Positions 11,704-22,525 of a stretch of DNA of 64,000 nt are shown here, one piece after another (position 1 is the stretch's first letter; each line of letters opens with the position of its first letter). The position numbers and the translations under genes were made by a program. This DNA comes from Vitellaria paradoxa (Eukaryota; Streptophyta; Magnoliopsida; Ericales; Sapotaceae): NCBI GenBank assembly GCA_019916065.1, contig CM034233.1, positions 51,522,447-51,586,446 of the forward strand, read 5' to 3'. The notes beneath the pieces were generated by a model. It was not told the DNA's origin and ran no database searches. It was given only the letters and a program-made list of their open reading frames with translations.

Positions 11704-13300
11704 TGTCACGCCCAAGATCTCATGACCTAAAGGGTGAGTTAAATGAATCACATTCAACATGCATAAACTAAACATAATGATTAATCACATAATATGGTTC
11801 ATTTGTATATGTGTAAATGTGATTAATCAATGACTTGATAGGATAAATAAGTGAATTTCCCTACTTATATAAAATATTTTCATTGCAGGAAAGTTGAAGG
11901 TAAAATGTAGGGAAATGGTGCAATAAAACAAATGGAAGAAGGATGATAGACCCTTCAAATGCCTATTCGAAGGGTATTCTATTCGTAGACGCCTTCGCAT
12001 GACAATAGGTGGACTCTCAATTGTAATGGAGCAAACTTTAAGTGCCAAACTGCCCTTCAAACGTTTGTCCAGAGGGTGTTCCATTCGAAGGAGGCTTCGC
12101 ACAACAGTGAGTGAAGAAGAAAAAGAAAGAGAAAAATTTTCAAGTGTGGAATGACCCTTTGGACCCCGTCCAAAGGGTGGCCTGTTCGAAGGCATGTTCG
12201 TAAGACAGAAAGGAGAACTAAATTCAGGAAATTAAAAGAAGTAAAGTGTCAATCTACCCTTCACACCCGTGTTCGAAGGCTAAGGACCCTTTGCACCTGC
12301 CTTCGAAGGGTTCATGAAATTTTCTCCTGAACATTCATTAAAGTAGTTTTATGCTGGGAAGATAAGGAGTTTTGTTTTTTCCTTTTATATTAAAACTTTC
12401 AGAACCATATAAGAGGACTATTTTTTTGCTTCTATTATTTTTCATCGTAATTTTCAGTTTTTATCTTTAGAATTAGGGTTTGAAGAATTCTAATTTTAGT
12501 GGAAAAATTTTACATTACAAAGATTAATTTCAATTTCAAAACTGGTTTTCTTTCAGTATGTTCATCAATATGGTAAGTTCTATTTTCTTAATCATGTGTA
12601 GCTAAATTTATCTACTCATTTCAATTCATGAGTTGTTGAAGTTAGGATCTAGTTCAAGCTTCCCTTTATATGATCCGTAATTCCAAAGTTTTAGAAATAG
12701 CTTGAGGATTAATTTTTTTGATTTATACATCAAGAATAGTAATTCATAGTTATGATCCTACTTCCTTATGTATAGTTTTTGGACTTTGCATAAGGAATAC
12801 TTGATCCGATGGCATGAATTACTAAATTAAATTGAAAAATATATAAAATTAGGAATGAATTTTCAAGTTTATGAAATTTTAAAGGACAACCATCCGATCC
12901 ATTTACACTGAGTTGTTCTTAGGTTGAGTTATAAAATAAGGGGCGTTGAATGATGATTTTAATGGAAACAAGGATTAAATTGAAATGAGTATTGTCATCT
13001 TTGATAAATTATAATTTTTCTTAGCTAAATTTCCATCAAGCAAATTCTCACAGTGAATTCTTAGTACTTCACATAAGATTTTCTCGTAAGAGGTTTTCGA
13101 AAGATCCCACTTCCCTAAGTTCGACTCTGGATTGTCACTGGGTTATATTTCAAACTGACCCTCATGCACTTGCAAGATTTTATTTTCCTTTATTTTGCAA
13201 GAAATGAATTCAAGAGCAGTCACATAACCTTTGATCAAAGTCATATCACCCTAGAGAAGACATCAACAATAAGTAATAATATAATAATGATAATAACCAA
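11704..13300 (+). mobile_element. Degenerate gypsy-like LTR region
   Basis: The left edge reads TGTCACGCCCAAGATCTC, the same kind of start as the reverse complement of the right end of the solo LTR at 20157-22520 (TGTCACGCCCC). It contains the CTTCGAAGGG tandem array described separately. A TGGTAAGTTCT motif at about 12570 matches one at about 20648 in the solo LTR. No matching right end or target duplication was located, so extent and completeness are uncertain. Confidence 0.45.
11949..12325 (+). repeat. 102-bp tandem array (about 3.6 units) with TTCGAAGG palindromes
   Basis: Units start at CCCTTCAAA 11951, CCCTTCAAA 12053, CCCTTTGGA 12155 and CCCTTCACA 12258, a spacing of 102, 102 and 103 bp. 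Each has paired CCCTTYR and TTCGAAGG/CAAAGGG-type motifs, often as self-complementary pairs, followed by an A/G-rich spacer ending near AAGTG. Because 102 is divisible by three, the minus strand has an open frame through most of it (11827-12195). That frame is a by-product of the repeat and not a gene. Confidence 0.8.
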
Positions 13301-13658
13301 GCCTCGGTTAAACTGGTCATCAATACTCTAACATTAGTCCTAATATCTAGGTTTATAGCCTTTACAACCATATTGAATAAGTTCAACTTAATAATAATAC
13401 ATCTCTAAATGATTAAATAGTAAAATCAACTCAAATCAAAGCATTTCAAACATGGTAGGCCTACCTAGGTCTCTGGCTCTACACCTATAATATAGTCTAT
13501 AAGGACGTGAGCACTAATCCATTTATACCTATGACGCATGATAAAATATATAATAAGCAACAACAATAACAATAACAGATAATAATCATAACATCAATAT
13601 CACATATCATCAATATCCAAATAACCAAGTGTCATTATAATATACCAACATCGAAATC

Positions 13659-13704
13659 TAAATAACCACATGTTTTTTTTTTTTGGTAATTAAATAACCA
13701 TATG
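13659..13704 (-). mobile_element. 18-bp poly(A)-tail micro-insertion with 14-bp target duplication
   Basis: TAAATAACCACATG (13659-13672) and TAAATAACCATATG (13691-13704), 13 of 14 identical, flank an 18-bp insert that on the minus strand reads ATTACC followed by 12 A. A related tandem unit just upstream (AAATAACCAAGTG running straight into TCATTATAATATACC, about 13622-13650) lacks the insert and acts as an internal empty-site reference. The structure is that of a target-primed retrotransposition event with extreme 5' truncation. Confidence 0.65.
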
Positions 13705-13895
13705 TTACTATAATATACCTTAACATCAATATCACCAATTCTCCATTTATTATCTTTCTATTATCTGTTTATCATTTTATAACATCACAACACGATCTTG
13801 GTGTAGATACTATAAACGTCATTTCTATGTGCCAGCACCTAATGAAAAGGATAAATTGGAATGTCATCATTTATGAGTCTGAGCTCAAGGGCCAT

Positions 13896-14010
13896 GATTA
13901 ACCAGATCATGATTGTTTATAGATTAAAATCCAATGGCCATGATTAGCCAGATAACCATCGTCGTTCATGGATCAGAATCCAATGGTCACGATTAACCAG
14001 ATAATTGTCA
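13896..14010. repeat. Short tandem repeat, about 46-49 bp, three units
   Basis: Units begin GATTAACCAGAT (13896), GATTAGCCAGAT (13942) and GATTAACCAGAT (13991), each followed by an AATCCAATGG-type segment in the first two. They lie inside the inverted LTR-like tract. Confidence 0.6.
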
Positions 14011-14631
14011 TGTTGTAGGCTACTAACCTACTGGCACGATAACCAAACCTTGCATAGATTTAGGGACTTTCAATCCAAGAGTTTTCTTTGTATCCTTCCT
14101 GTTTTTCAATATCTGCCAACTAAACAATCACATCATCATTTACATTTCATTCATCTCTTTTCATTATCATGTCCCATTCATAATCTCCAATACTCAGCAC
14201 CACAACATTTTATTAACAACTTCACATCTCATATCAAATCATATTTTAACTCATGATAGCATCATTTATGACTTTTAGAGTTCAACTCTAATTCATCCAC
14301 ATTTCTTTTATTTGCCAAAAAATAATTTAACAAAATTCTTTTAGGGTTTTCAAAAGAAAATACCTCATTTAAATAAGTAAATTAAATATACAATTTTGGA
14401 CAAAAGGGCCCTTACGCATAGGTTCTGGGCAATGTACATGGTTGTGTTGCTCTATTTTCACATTCCATCAGTTTCAAACTTGAAATCTCAATTCGTTCAA
14501 TTTAAAGCTATTTGTTTAAAATCATTAGGTTCAGATGATGTAATGAAACTTATATAAACTCAACGAAGTAATCAATTCGTGATTTCAAAAATTACCTATT
14601 AAAATCTAAGGTTACTATTCATCATCTCTTT

Positions 14632-14638
<7 letters not shown>

Positions 14639-14676
<38 letters not shown>
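14639..14676. repeat. (AC)n microsatellite
   Basis: About 19 uninterrupted AC dinucleotides, followed by a degenerate tail. Confidence 0.95.
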
Positions 14677-14679
<3 letters not shown>

Positions 14680-14800
14680 CACGCACACAAATATATGCAT
14701 ATATAACATGTATAATGTTAAAAAAATGCTTCAAAAATCCAGAATAAACGTGTAAACAATACCCTAACATCTTTTACATATTATATATGCAAATAAAATG

Positions 14801-17683
14801 TATTAAATCCTTACCTCAGGCATTCTGAAGAAACAAAATAAAGAATAGTGAGTTACCAGTAAATTTCAGGGAAGCCGGAACTTCTCGTATGCTCAATCTA
14901 TTGATCTTAACACCAATATAATCACACCAATGTGTTCAAGACTAATCGAATTGAAGAACTACAAGTTTAATTTGATTTTGGTTGAGGTTTGATATACTTA
15001 GCGATTTCCAATTACTTCCTCACTCTCGGTTATCTCTCCCGACCAAACCAATACACATAAAAGTATATAATCATTTATATATATACACATATATAACTTC
15101 AATCATTTGGGATGAAGGATGACGAGAAAAAAAAAAAAGGATAAGGTGGTTATTGCTCCCCTCTCCCTGCTCACTTGTAGGCTGAGATATGACTTGAGCA
15201 AGTGCAGCGCACGCTGAAGAAAAACCTGGGGTTGTCTATTGGTCACAGGGGTGTTAGTCCGAGCACTCAGGGCCTCAAGCCCGTGTGCTCGAGCAGTCCC
15301 TTTCGTGCGCCCTGGACTTTTCTCCTAACCAAAAATGCTAAGTACTTGGTAGAAGTGAGTTTCAACTTTAATTTTTGATTAATTGAATTCACCACTTCAT
15401 CATATTACTTTCATATCATGTTCATTAATATAATATAAAACTCAAGTTATTACAATCTTGATTCTTGAGATAAATTTGTTGGTAGTCAAAAAAAGAACTT
15501 TAATATACACTAAAATGGTGTCTTGATTTAAGAAAATGAGATCATTTAGGAGAGGGGGTATGTGTGGGTGTGGGTGTGGGCGTGTGTGTGTGTGAGTGAG
15601 AGAGAAAGAGAGAGATTTAGAAAATAAACAAAGGAATAGAAAAAAAGAAGGGCTTAGTGGGGGTAAGAAAGAGGTGTAGAAATAAGAAAATGAAGAATCA
15701 TGTAGGTTTAAAGAAAGAGATTAAAAAATAAGTACAAATTTAGTAAGAGACAAGTTTAAGTTCACCTAGGGAATCTCAATAAATTATATATTAAAAGTAA
15801 TAAACAATTAATACCATCAATGTGAGATATTTCCATTCAATGGGGGCATCTGCCCCCTTTTGTCCCTATATTGGTTCACCAATGTGTGTATATGTACATA
15901 TATTTGATGAGTTATGTTTTGGATCTAAAATCATGTTATATGTTATATATTGTTGGGTGGGGTAACGAGGGTAAGCGTTAAGGTTCTTATCACATTTTAA
16001 CATTGAATGGTGCATATGTGCTGTATTATTGTGAAAATTTAGTGAGGAAATGTTCTGAGAGTTAGAATTGGTAGTTGTAACCCAGAATTTCTAGGTTTAC
16101 TAATTGAGAGTTAGTAGTGTGCATGAGAAGCATGCTTCCGTGTGCATAATAGTAGGGTTGTGTTGGGTGTGTGCATGGGACTCATTCCCAAATGCGCACG
16201 AGACTCGTTCCTCTATGCGCATGGGACTCGTTCCTACATACGCATGATATTAGTTAAGGCATGTTGAGTACGCGAAATTCTATCACTTGTTTGTATAATT
16301 GAGGTCTAGGGTGTGTTGTTACTTTTTTTTTTTTCAGTTAAAGCATATTATATTCTTATGAGCTGATGTGGTATAATGTGTTTAAGAAAATTGATGCACA
16401 TTTAAATTATTTAAATTGAGAATGCTATGTCATGTGAGATGTGGAGAATGTTTAAGTTGAATCGAATATAATAATGAGAATATTATATTAAACTGAATGT
16501 GATGATAAGCTGTAGGCATAAGAGATGTGAAATTATGTATAGCATGTAGAACTTAGGTTTTTGTACTTTTAAATATTAGTTGAGGTTTATTTAATTGGTC
16601 GAATTATGTTGTGTTTGGATGTGAGATATCATACTGTTGTGGTGTTAAGTTGAGTATTAATTTTGAATTGGAAAGTATAAAAAATAGAGAGTATACGTAA
16701 CCATGTTTTAAAGCACCTAGGCTTACACAAGGGTTGGTTGTCGTATCTAGTTGGCTAATAACTTACAAAATGATGTAGATGCTTGAGGGCAAAGTTATTT
16801 GTTTAGCTAAGACCAAAGATGCAGATGTGCCTACATATGTCAAATTGCTCTAGCATAGACACAGACACTAAAGGATGGTGCATTGGTGATTGGGCACTAT
16901 GAAAATGGATTAATCACGTAGAGTACCTGCTCATGTGTATATGTGTGTGTGGGGGGGGAGTGAGTGGGTGGGTGTATGCTATAATTATGATGTTGAGATG
17001 ATTGCAGTTATATATTGTCTAGATATATATAATGATCTTGATAAATATGATGATAGGGATGTGATGAGATGATTGGCAAGATGATTGGTCGTGATGATGT
17101 TATTGCAGTTATGTTTTTGTTATGTTGTTTGCATTGCATAATTCATGAACATTATAGTAGCATGATATGACATATAAATATGTTTTTTATTGTATAGTGG
17201 GTACATATGTATATTTTTTGTTGTATAGTGAGTACATGCAGATATTGCACTCACACTCCTACAGATTTTGTTGCAGTTTACGAGATGAGGTTTCCTACTA
17301 GACCTATAGGTTAAGAAACTTAGGTTTCTTAGTTCTTTTATCTTTTATTTTGGGCATTCATATATTCTTTTGGTGCTTTGGGTGCGAGGCCAGGATGTAC
17401 ATGTTATTCTTTTAGCCCTCTTTTGAGAGGTGAGTTGTATATACTTTTAAATACAGTTATATTTTGATTAGGTTGTATTAGGCCAGGTTGAGCCCCAATA
17501 CTTTATTTTGGAGCATTGTGTTAGCTAAAGGCTGAGGCTTATATATGTATATATTTTTACTCTATTTGTTTATTTTGCTCTAGATTGTTGTATAGCTCTT
17601 ATTGGGAAGGGTGTATGTGATTGTATGATATGTATGTATGTGTTTAGCTCGTGTCCTCGTGTCATGGGATTCGAGGCATGACA
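14801..17683 (+). mobile_element. Degenerate LTR-like region ending CGAGGCATGACA
   Basis: The right edge ends CGAGGCATGACA at 17683, the same class of LTR end as GGGGCGTGACA at 22520. About 400 bp before it, TACAGATTTTGTTGCA (17262 region) matches TACAGATTTTGTTGCA in the solo LTR near 22140. A 22-23 bp repeat with core GCATGGGACTCGTTCC starts at 16171, 16193 and 16215, with a partial unit at 16238. GT/GA-rich simple sequence lies at about 15556-15615 and 16938-16975. I could not find a left end or a partner for the GATAG that follows 17683. No gene is visible. Confidence 0.45.
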
Positions 17684-20104
17684 GATAGCAGTCGTAATTG
17701 TTTAGGGGCCATTTGATAACGCTGTCATTTTTCTACTTTTGTTTTTTTGTTTATGTTTTCTATTGTCATTTATTTTTCTAAAATAAAAACAAAAACTATG
17801 TTTGGTAATATAGTTTTGTTACCCAAAATTTTAAACAAAAAACAAAAGTCTATTTGGTAAACAGAGTTTTATGTTTCATGTTTTTTTTTTTTTTTTTCAT
17901 TTCTAACTTAGCTTCACAAAAAAAAAAAAAAAAAAGAAAAAAAAATCTCTAATAAGTGAATACCATTTTCAGGACTTACTTTTTTCCTCTTCGCACAGTT
18001 GCTAACATCCTTCTTCTTTTTCTTTTATATTTCCAATTTCTCCCTTTTTATGCCGATTGATCACAGTTTCATATTCTTTTTTTTTTTTGAAAGGCAAAAA
18101 AGAATTAACTTAATAAGAAAGAAAATACAAAACTACGGGGCATCATTCAATGTTGAAAATACATCTAAAGCATTTGCCCAGGTAGAAAATCAACACCAAA
18201 TCACAACCATGCCATAGAAACTACAAGCTACACAATACAAAAAGCCACCAATAGCTTAGCTTTTCTAGACAAGATGCCAAAAGCACACGGGAACCAACAA
18301 AATCAGAAAACAAATGAGCCATCTCATCCACCATTAGATTTATTGCTACCTGATGATAATATATGCAACCACTATATGAAAATTTTATATTTATTAAATA
18401 TGTTTACAATGACAATCTTATTCTTATAATTTAAGAGTTTTTTTCCAAAACTTGAACCAAAAGGCGAGGGCACTAATGGCATATATAAGATATAGAATTA
18501 ATGAATGAATTAAAAAGCTATCTTGCCTTTCTACAGGCGTCCTGAAGAAAAATGACATGGTTGTTGTGGAAATTGTTCAAGGTTTGAAGCATAAACATTT
18601 GAATGTTGTTTAAGAATTGGAACTTGAGCTTCTCCAATTGCATCATATTTGAAGCAATCCCATGAAGTTTTCTTTGCTAGTCTCCTTGTAAAGTGATCAC
18701 CCATTCTTTCCCACTAGATCTCTGAACAATTTTGGATAGCTTGATTGGAATAGCTTTCTTTCATTTTGCATTATGAATCAATTTAACTCTGGATTCACTG
18801 ATGCCACTACCCATTTACCAAATGCACTACACGAGAATATCTTCCCAACCCTACAATACATGTTCGAACCTATAATTTTAAATAAACACAATAGGTGATA
18901 TAACTATTGTTAGCATGACATATATGGGGTGTAACAAAAAATTAAAAAAAATGAAAAAAAAAATGTAACAGGCTATAATGAAATTAGAACCTTAGGGCTC
19001 ATTTGAATTAAAGATTAGCATCAAAGAATCTACCAATACAGGAACCAACATTAAAGAAATGTAAAACCAGGGGAACAAAACTAATATAAAAACATCAAAA
19101 AGGAGAAAAATAGAATAAATGAAATAGAGGATTTTTTTCTTTTCTTTTTTTTTAACATGCACAATATATCATCCATATTACTCTTTGCCAAAGTGAAAAT
19201 TTGGCAAAGATAGAAATGTTATAACTTGGCACTCAGACATTTCAGATGGTGGCTCCTTTTGTGCAATATTGCATTAGAAAAATGGATCTTCAATGGAAAG
19301 TCCTTACTTCATTTTCTTTTTTATAAGAAAAAGCCTTCTCTTTTTTGGTGGGTAATTTTATAAGAAGTCTTACAAAACAAAATATGCAATAGATAATTTT
19401 TGAGACTGCATATAGAAGAAAGAACCTAGCCTCTAATGCGTCATATTTTTGAACTGAGATTGTGAGATCTAATCTTGTTTACAATAGTGAAAACTTGTAA
19501 ATATTGCATCAGAAATAAGTTCTCTAAAGTATAGTCCATGATAGAAAATAAAGAAGAATGATGAAATAAAAGGCAGAAAGGACATAACCCTAATAACCAT
19601 ATTACCATTTTCATGTACTAATTTTAAAACTGGAAACTAGCATAAAGCAAATCTCAACATCACCCTCCAAGACAAAATGGTTAAAGAACTAATGAAGTCA
19701 AATATTGTTTTCTGATGGATTCAACATTACTTTTCAGATTTGTTCTTATTGTTGTCAGAACATAAATAAAGAATTGCCCTAAATGTTGATACAAGTATGT
19801 TAATAGACAAATTTAAGGCACCAAAGTAGAGGTTTCATTTATATACCTTTGCAAATTTATTCAATAATCACAACCATCACATGACCATAGTATTTTTCCA
19901 CTGAGTAACAGTGAAGAGAACAGAAGCCAAACCACCCAAACAAATAAGAAAATCTAAGGAATTCATAAATAGCAAGAACGCCACAACATAATTACATGTC
20001 CACATGGTGGAAACAACAACTTGCCAGATCCGCACCATAAAAAAAGATATCAGCTAGACCTACATTGCTCCTCATCCTCAATAGAACCATTAGGAATAAA
20101 TAAC
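17684..20104. other. Non-coding DNA with MITE-like and LINE-tail-like segments
   Basis: At 17704-17880 a segment opening GGGGCCATTTGATAACG and closing near CTATTTGGTAAACAG looks like a hAT-type MITE, followed by long T and A runs (about 17880-17945). From about 18070 a T run followed by GAAAGGCAAAAAAG resembles the poly(A)-proximal end of a minus-strand L1 LINE, but its other boundary was not found. At 19319-19366 the 11-mer TTTTATAAGAA is repeated around 26 bp. The remainder shows no recognisable gene. Confidence 0.4.
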
Positions 20105-20156
20105 AACAGTCCATAGAAGGAGTTACCAAAAAAAAAAAAAAACAGTCCATAGAAGG
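20105..20156 (+). mobile_element. 20-bp poly(A)-tail micro-insertion with 16-bp target duplication
   Basis: AACAGTCCATAGAAGG occurs exactly twice (20105-20120 and 20141-20156) around a 20-bp insert that reads AGTTACC followed by A residues only. The insert matches the plus-strand equivalent of the one at 13673-13690 (ATTACC plus A run). The long exact duplication and poly(A) end indicate a LINE-mastered insertion of only the 3' tail of a donor. The neighbouring solo LTR used the last five bases of the second repeat (GAAGG) as its target. Confidence 0.7.
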
Positions 20157-22520
20157 TGTAATGCCCCGGACTTTTGTCTTAATGTAAATAGATGGTTATC
20201 TATACATTTTGAGGTAATAGTATGTTGATTAAGTAGTATTCATCATTAGTAGTATTTTAGAGTTGAGAACTTTAAAAGAGGTAAGTCAAACATTCAAGAG
20301 TTGGCATTTTAACACAAGTGCAAGAAGGGGGTATCTTGGGCACACAAGGTACCATCTTCTTGGGCGCCCATAGCTTGGGTGCACGGCATGGAACTCAGTT
20401 GGGTGCCAGAGCCTATAACAGATATGACAGGTATGGGGTGTACTAAATTGTGTGGCCGAGCCTCACCCCTACACACCTATATCTAGCTAGGGGGATAGAA
20501 AGACCTGGAAAACACTGTGGAGAGATTAAAATACTATCAAATTATTATATATACACGTATGGATGGAAGAGAGAAGAAGAGTTTTGATGTTAGAGAGAGA
20601 GGAATCCGGAAAGGAAGAAGAAATAAGGGAACCGAGTGGAGTTTTGGATGGTAAGTTCTCTTAGCCTTAAGTAAAATCCAATTAACTTTGCAAAGATGCA
20701 ATTGAACACTAAAGGAATCCATCTATGTAATTTGTTTGTCATTTAGATCAAAGAGTGGAGTGATTGAATCCATCAAAGTTGGGAGCTTGAAACTGGGAAG
20801 AACTACCCTTTTGTTCTTCATTTCTATTCAACTTGAGATAGGGATTCTATGCAACATTCTTACATATATGATGTGTAGCAAGTATTAGAACAACATTAGA
20901 GTAACCATTGCAAGTTTTGATTACATTTATGGAAGAAAATGGGAGTCATATACACATATATATGTATGTATAGGTTGATAGAGAGAAAATGATGTTTGAT
21001 CTATAGCTTGGCTCATAGTTGATGAGAACTCAAATTGTTGGTTTCTTTTGATGCTTATAAGTCTTGTGGTAATGTTAGAAACAAGAAGTTTTAAGTATTT
21101 TGCACTAAACTTAGTTAATTTGAGGTTTCAAGTGTGGAGAATGAAGGACCTAGAAAACAGAGTATGAATCTGTAACTTGAACCAAGCTGTGGGCGCATAA
21201 GGTAGTAGACAGTTGGGTGCCTACCTCTTGGGCACCTACACCTTGGGCACATAACCTGTTGTCAGTTGGGCGCCCACCGAGACTAGTTTAGTTTCCGAAC
21301 TTAGTTTATTTTGGACATTCTATCCCAGGTTCATAAAGAGTTTAGTAATATGTTTTTGCATGATATTTTATTTATCTAAATATATGAATTGAAGAAGTAT
21401 TTCATGCTCCAAAATGTTAATAAGTATTGTTTACTTTGTGAGATAAGAATGCATGTATTGAAATGTGAACTTGTGTTGATAATTAATTAATCTTTGAATA
21501 AGCGAATCGGAAGAGATGGAAATGTGATGAGTTTTATGATGAATTGAAATGTGGTTATGTGTTGTTGGAAAGCATATGATGACAAATGTGAACTTGTGGT
21601 TAAAGAGAATTGAATGTGTTGAAATGATTGATGATGTGCCGGGGGTCAGGGTGGGGTATGGAAATAGGAAGGGTTTTGAGATTACCATCGCGTTAAAAGT
21701 CCCAGAACATACGTAAGGTTAGGTGTTTATGCTAGTGGGTTAATAGCCCACAACATGACGTGTATATTGGCTCATCGTGGCCCTGGACTGCGATTCTAAA
21801 TGACAATGTTCGGTTTATCGTTTCCGTTAGGTTTGGACCCATAAAAGATGATGTTGTGTGTGTACCCACCCTCGATGACTTGTGTGGAATGATTATGTGG
21901 TTTAATGATGAATAAATGATAATGTGAATATGAGATGTGATTGGATTAAATGTTGGGAAATCTCATAACGTGAAATAACTAGAATTGAATGTTATATTAT
22001 ACTGAAGTTGATAGCTTATATGACATGTCGACGAACGTGTATATATATATATATATATATAAGTGAATAAAGGCCTGCATGTTTTGGTTATATGTTTGTA
22101 TGTAGCATCGTGGGCACAAGTGGACCCGTGCTCACGTCCTTACAGATTTTGTTGCAAGAATAGACCATAATAACCAGGTAGGCTAATGGGGCTGGATTAG
22201 AAGTGCATTTACATGAGTCATCCAAACTTGAAAAAATTTTGGTTACTTAAGTTGAATTTTATTTGAGGTTGTATTATTATTAAATTAAGAAACTTATTCG
22301 ATTTGGTTGTAAAGGTCCTAAGGCCTATGTAATGCATTAATGGAAGGATATGTTGGAGTATGCGGCCTAGCACTAGCTGAGGTTAATTTTATGTTATCTT
22401 AATACATGTCATGGCTCACTCAAGAGTTATTGTATTGCTCTGATCATGGGATGGTAATGTTAGTGCATATTATGTGTGTTATATCACTCACCCCTCGGGT
22501 TACGAGACTGGGGCGTGACA
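20157..22520. mobile_element. Solo LTR (about 2.36 kb) with 5-bp target duplication GAAGG
   Basis: The unit begins TGTAATGCCCCGG and ends GGGGCGTGACA, whose reverse complement TGTCACGCCCC is an imperfect inverted match to the start. GAAGG lies directly outside both ends (20152-20156 and 22521-22525). No gag, pol or second LTR copy is present. Inside are several TTGGGCGCC/TTGGGTGCC-type phrases in two clusters (about 20338-20405 and 21188-21280) and an (AT)n tract near 22040-22061. It is the best-defined member of the LTR type also seen in degenerate form at 11704-17683. Confidence 0.75.
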
Positions 22521-22525
22521 GAAGG

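Larger units (their letters stand above)
13301..14800 (-). mobile_element. Inverted, degenerate LTR-like segment
   Basis: Read on the minus strand, this tract resembles the solo LTR at 20157-22520. At about 14065 the minus strand reads AAAGTCCC and then, near 14020, GGTTAGTAGCCTACAACATG, against AAAGTCCC at about 21697 and GGTTAATAGCCCACAACATG at about 21738. It also contains GTCCTTATAGAC near 13500, comparable with the GTCCTTACAGA motif at 22137. The boundaries were not found. Tandem units and a micro-insertion inside it are listed separately. Confidence 0.4.

Noticed and set aside
11827..12195. 122-codon minus-strand open frame
   Set aside because: Its length comes from a 102-bp repeat unit, which keeps any frame open. 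No known domain.
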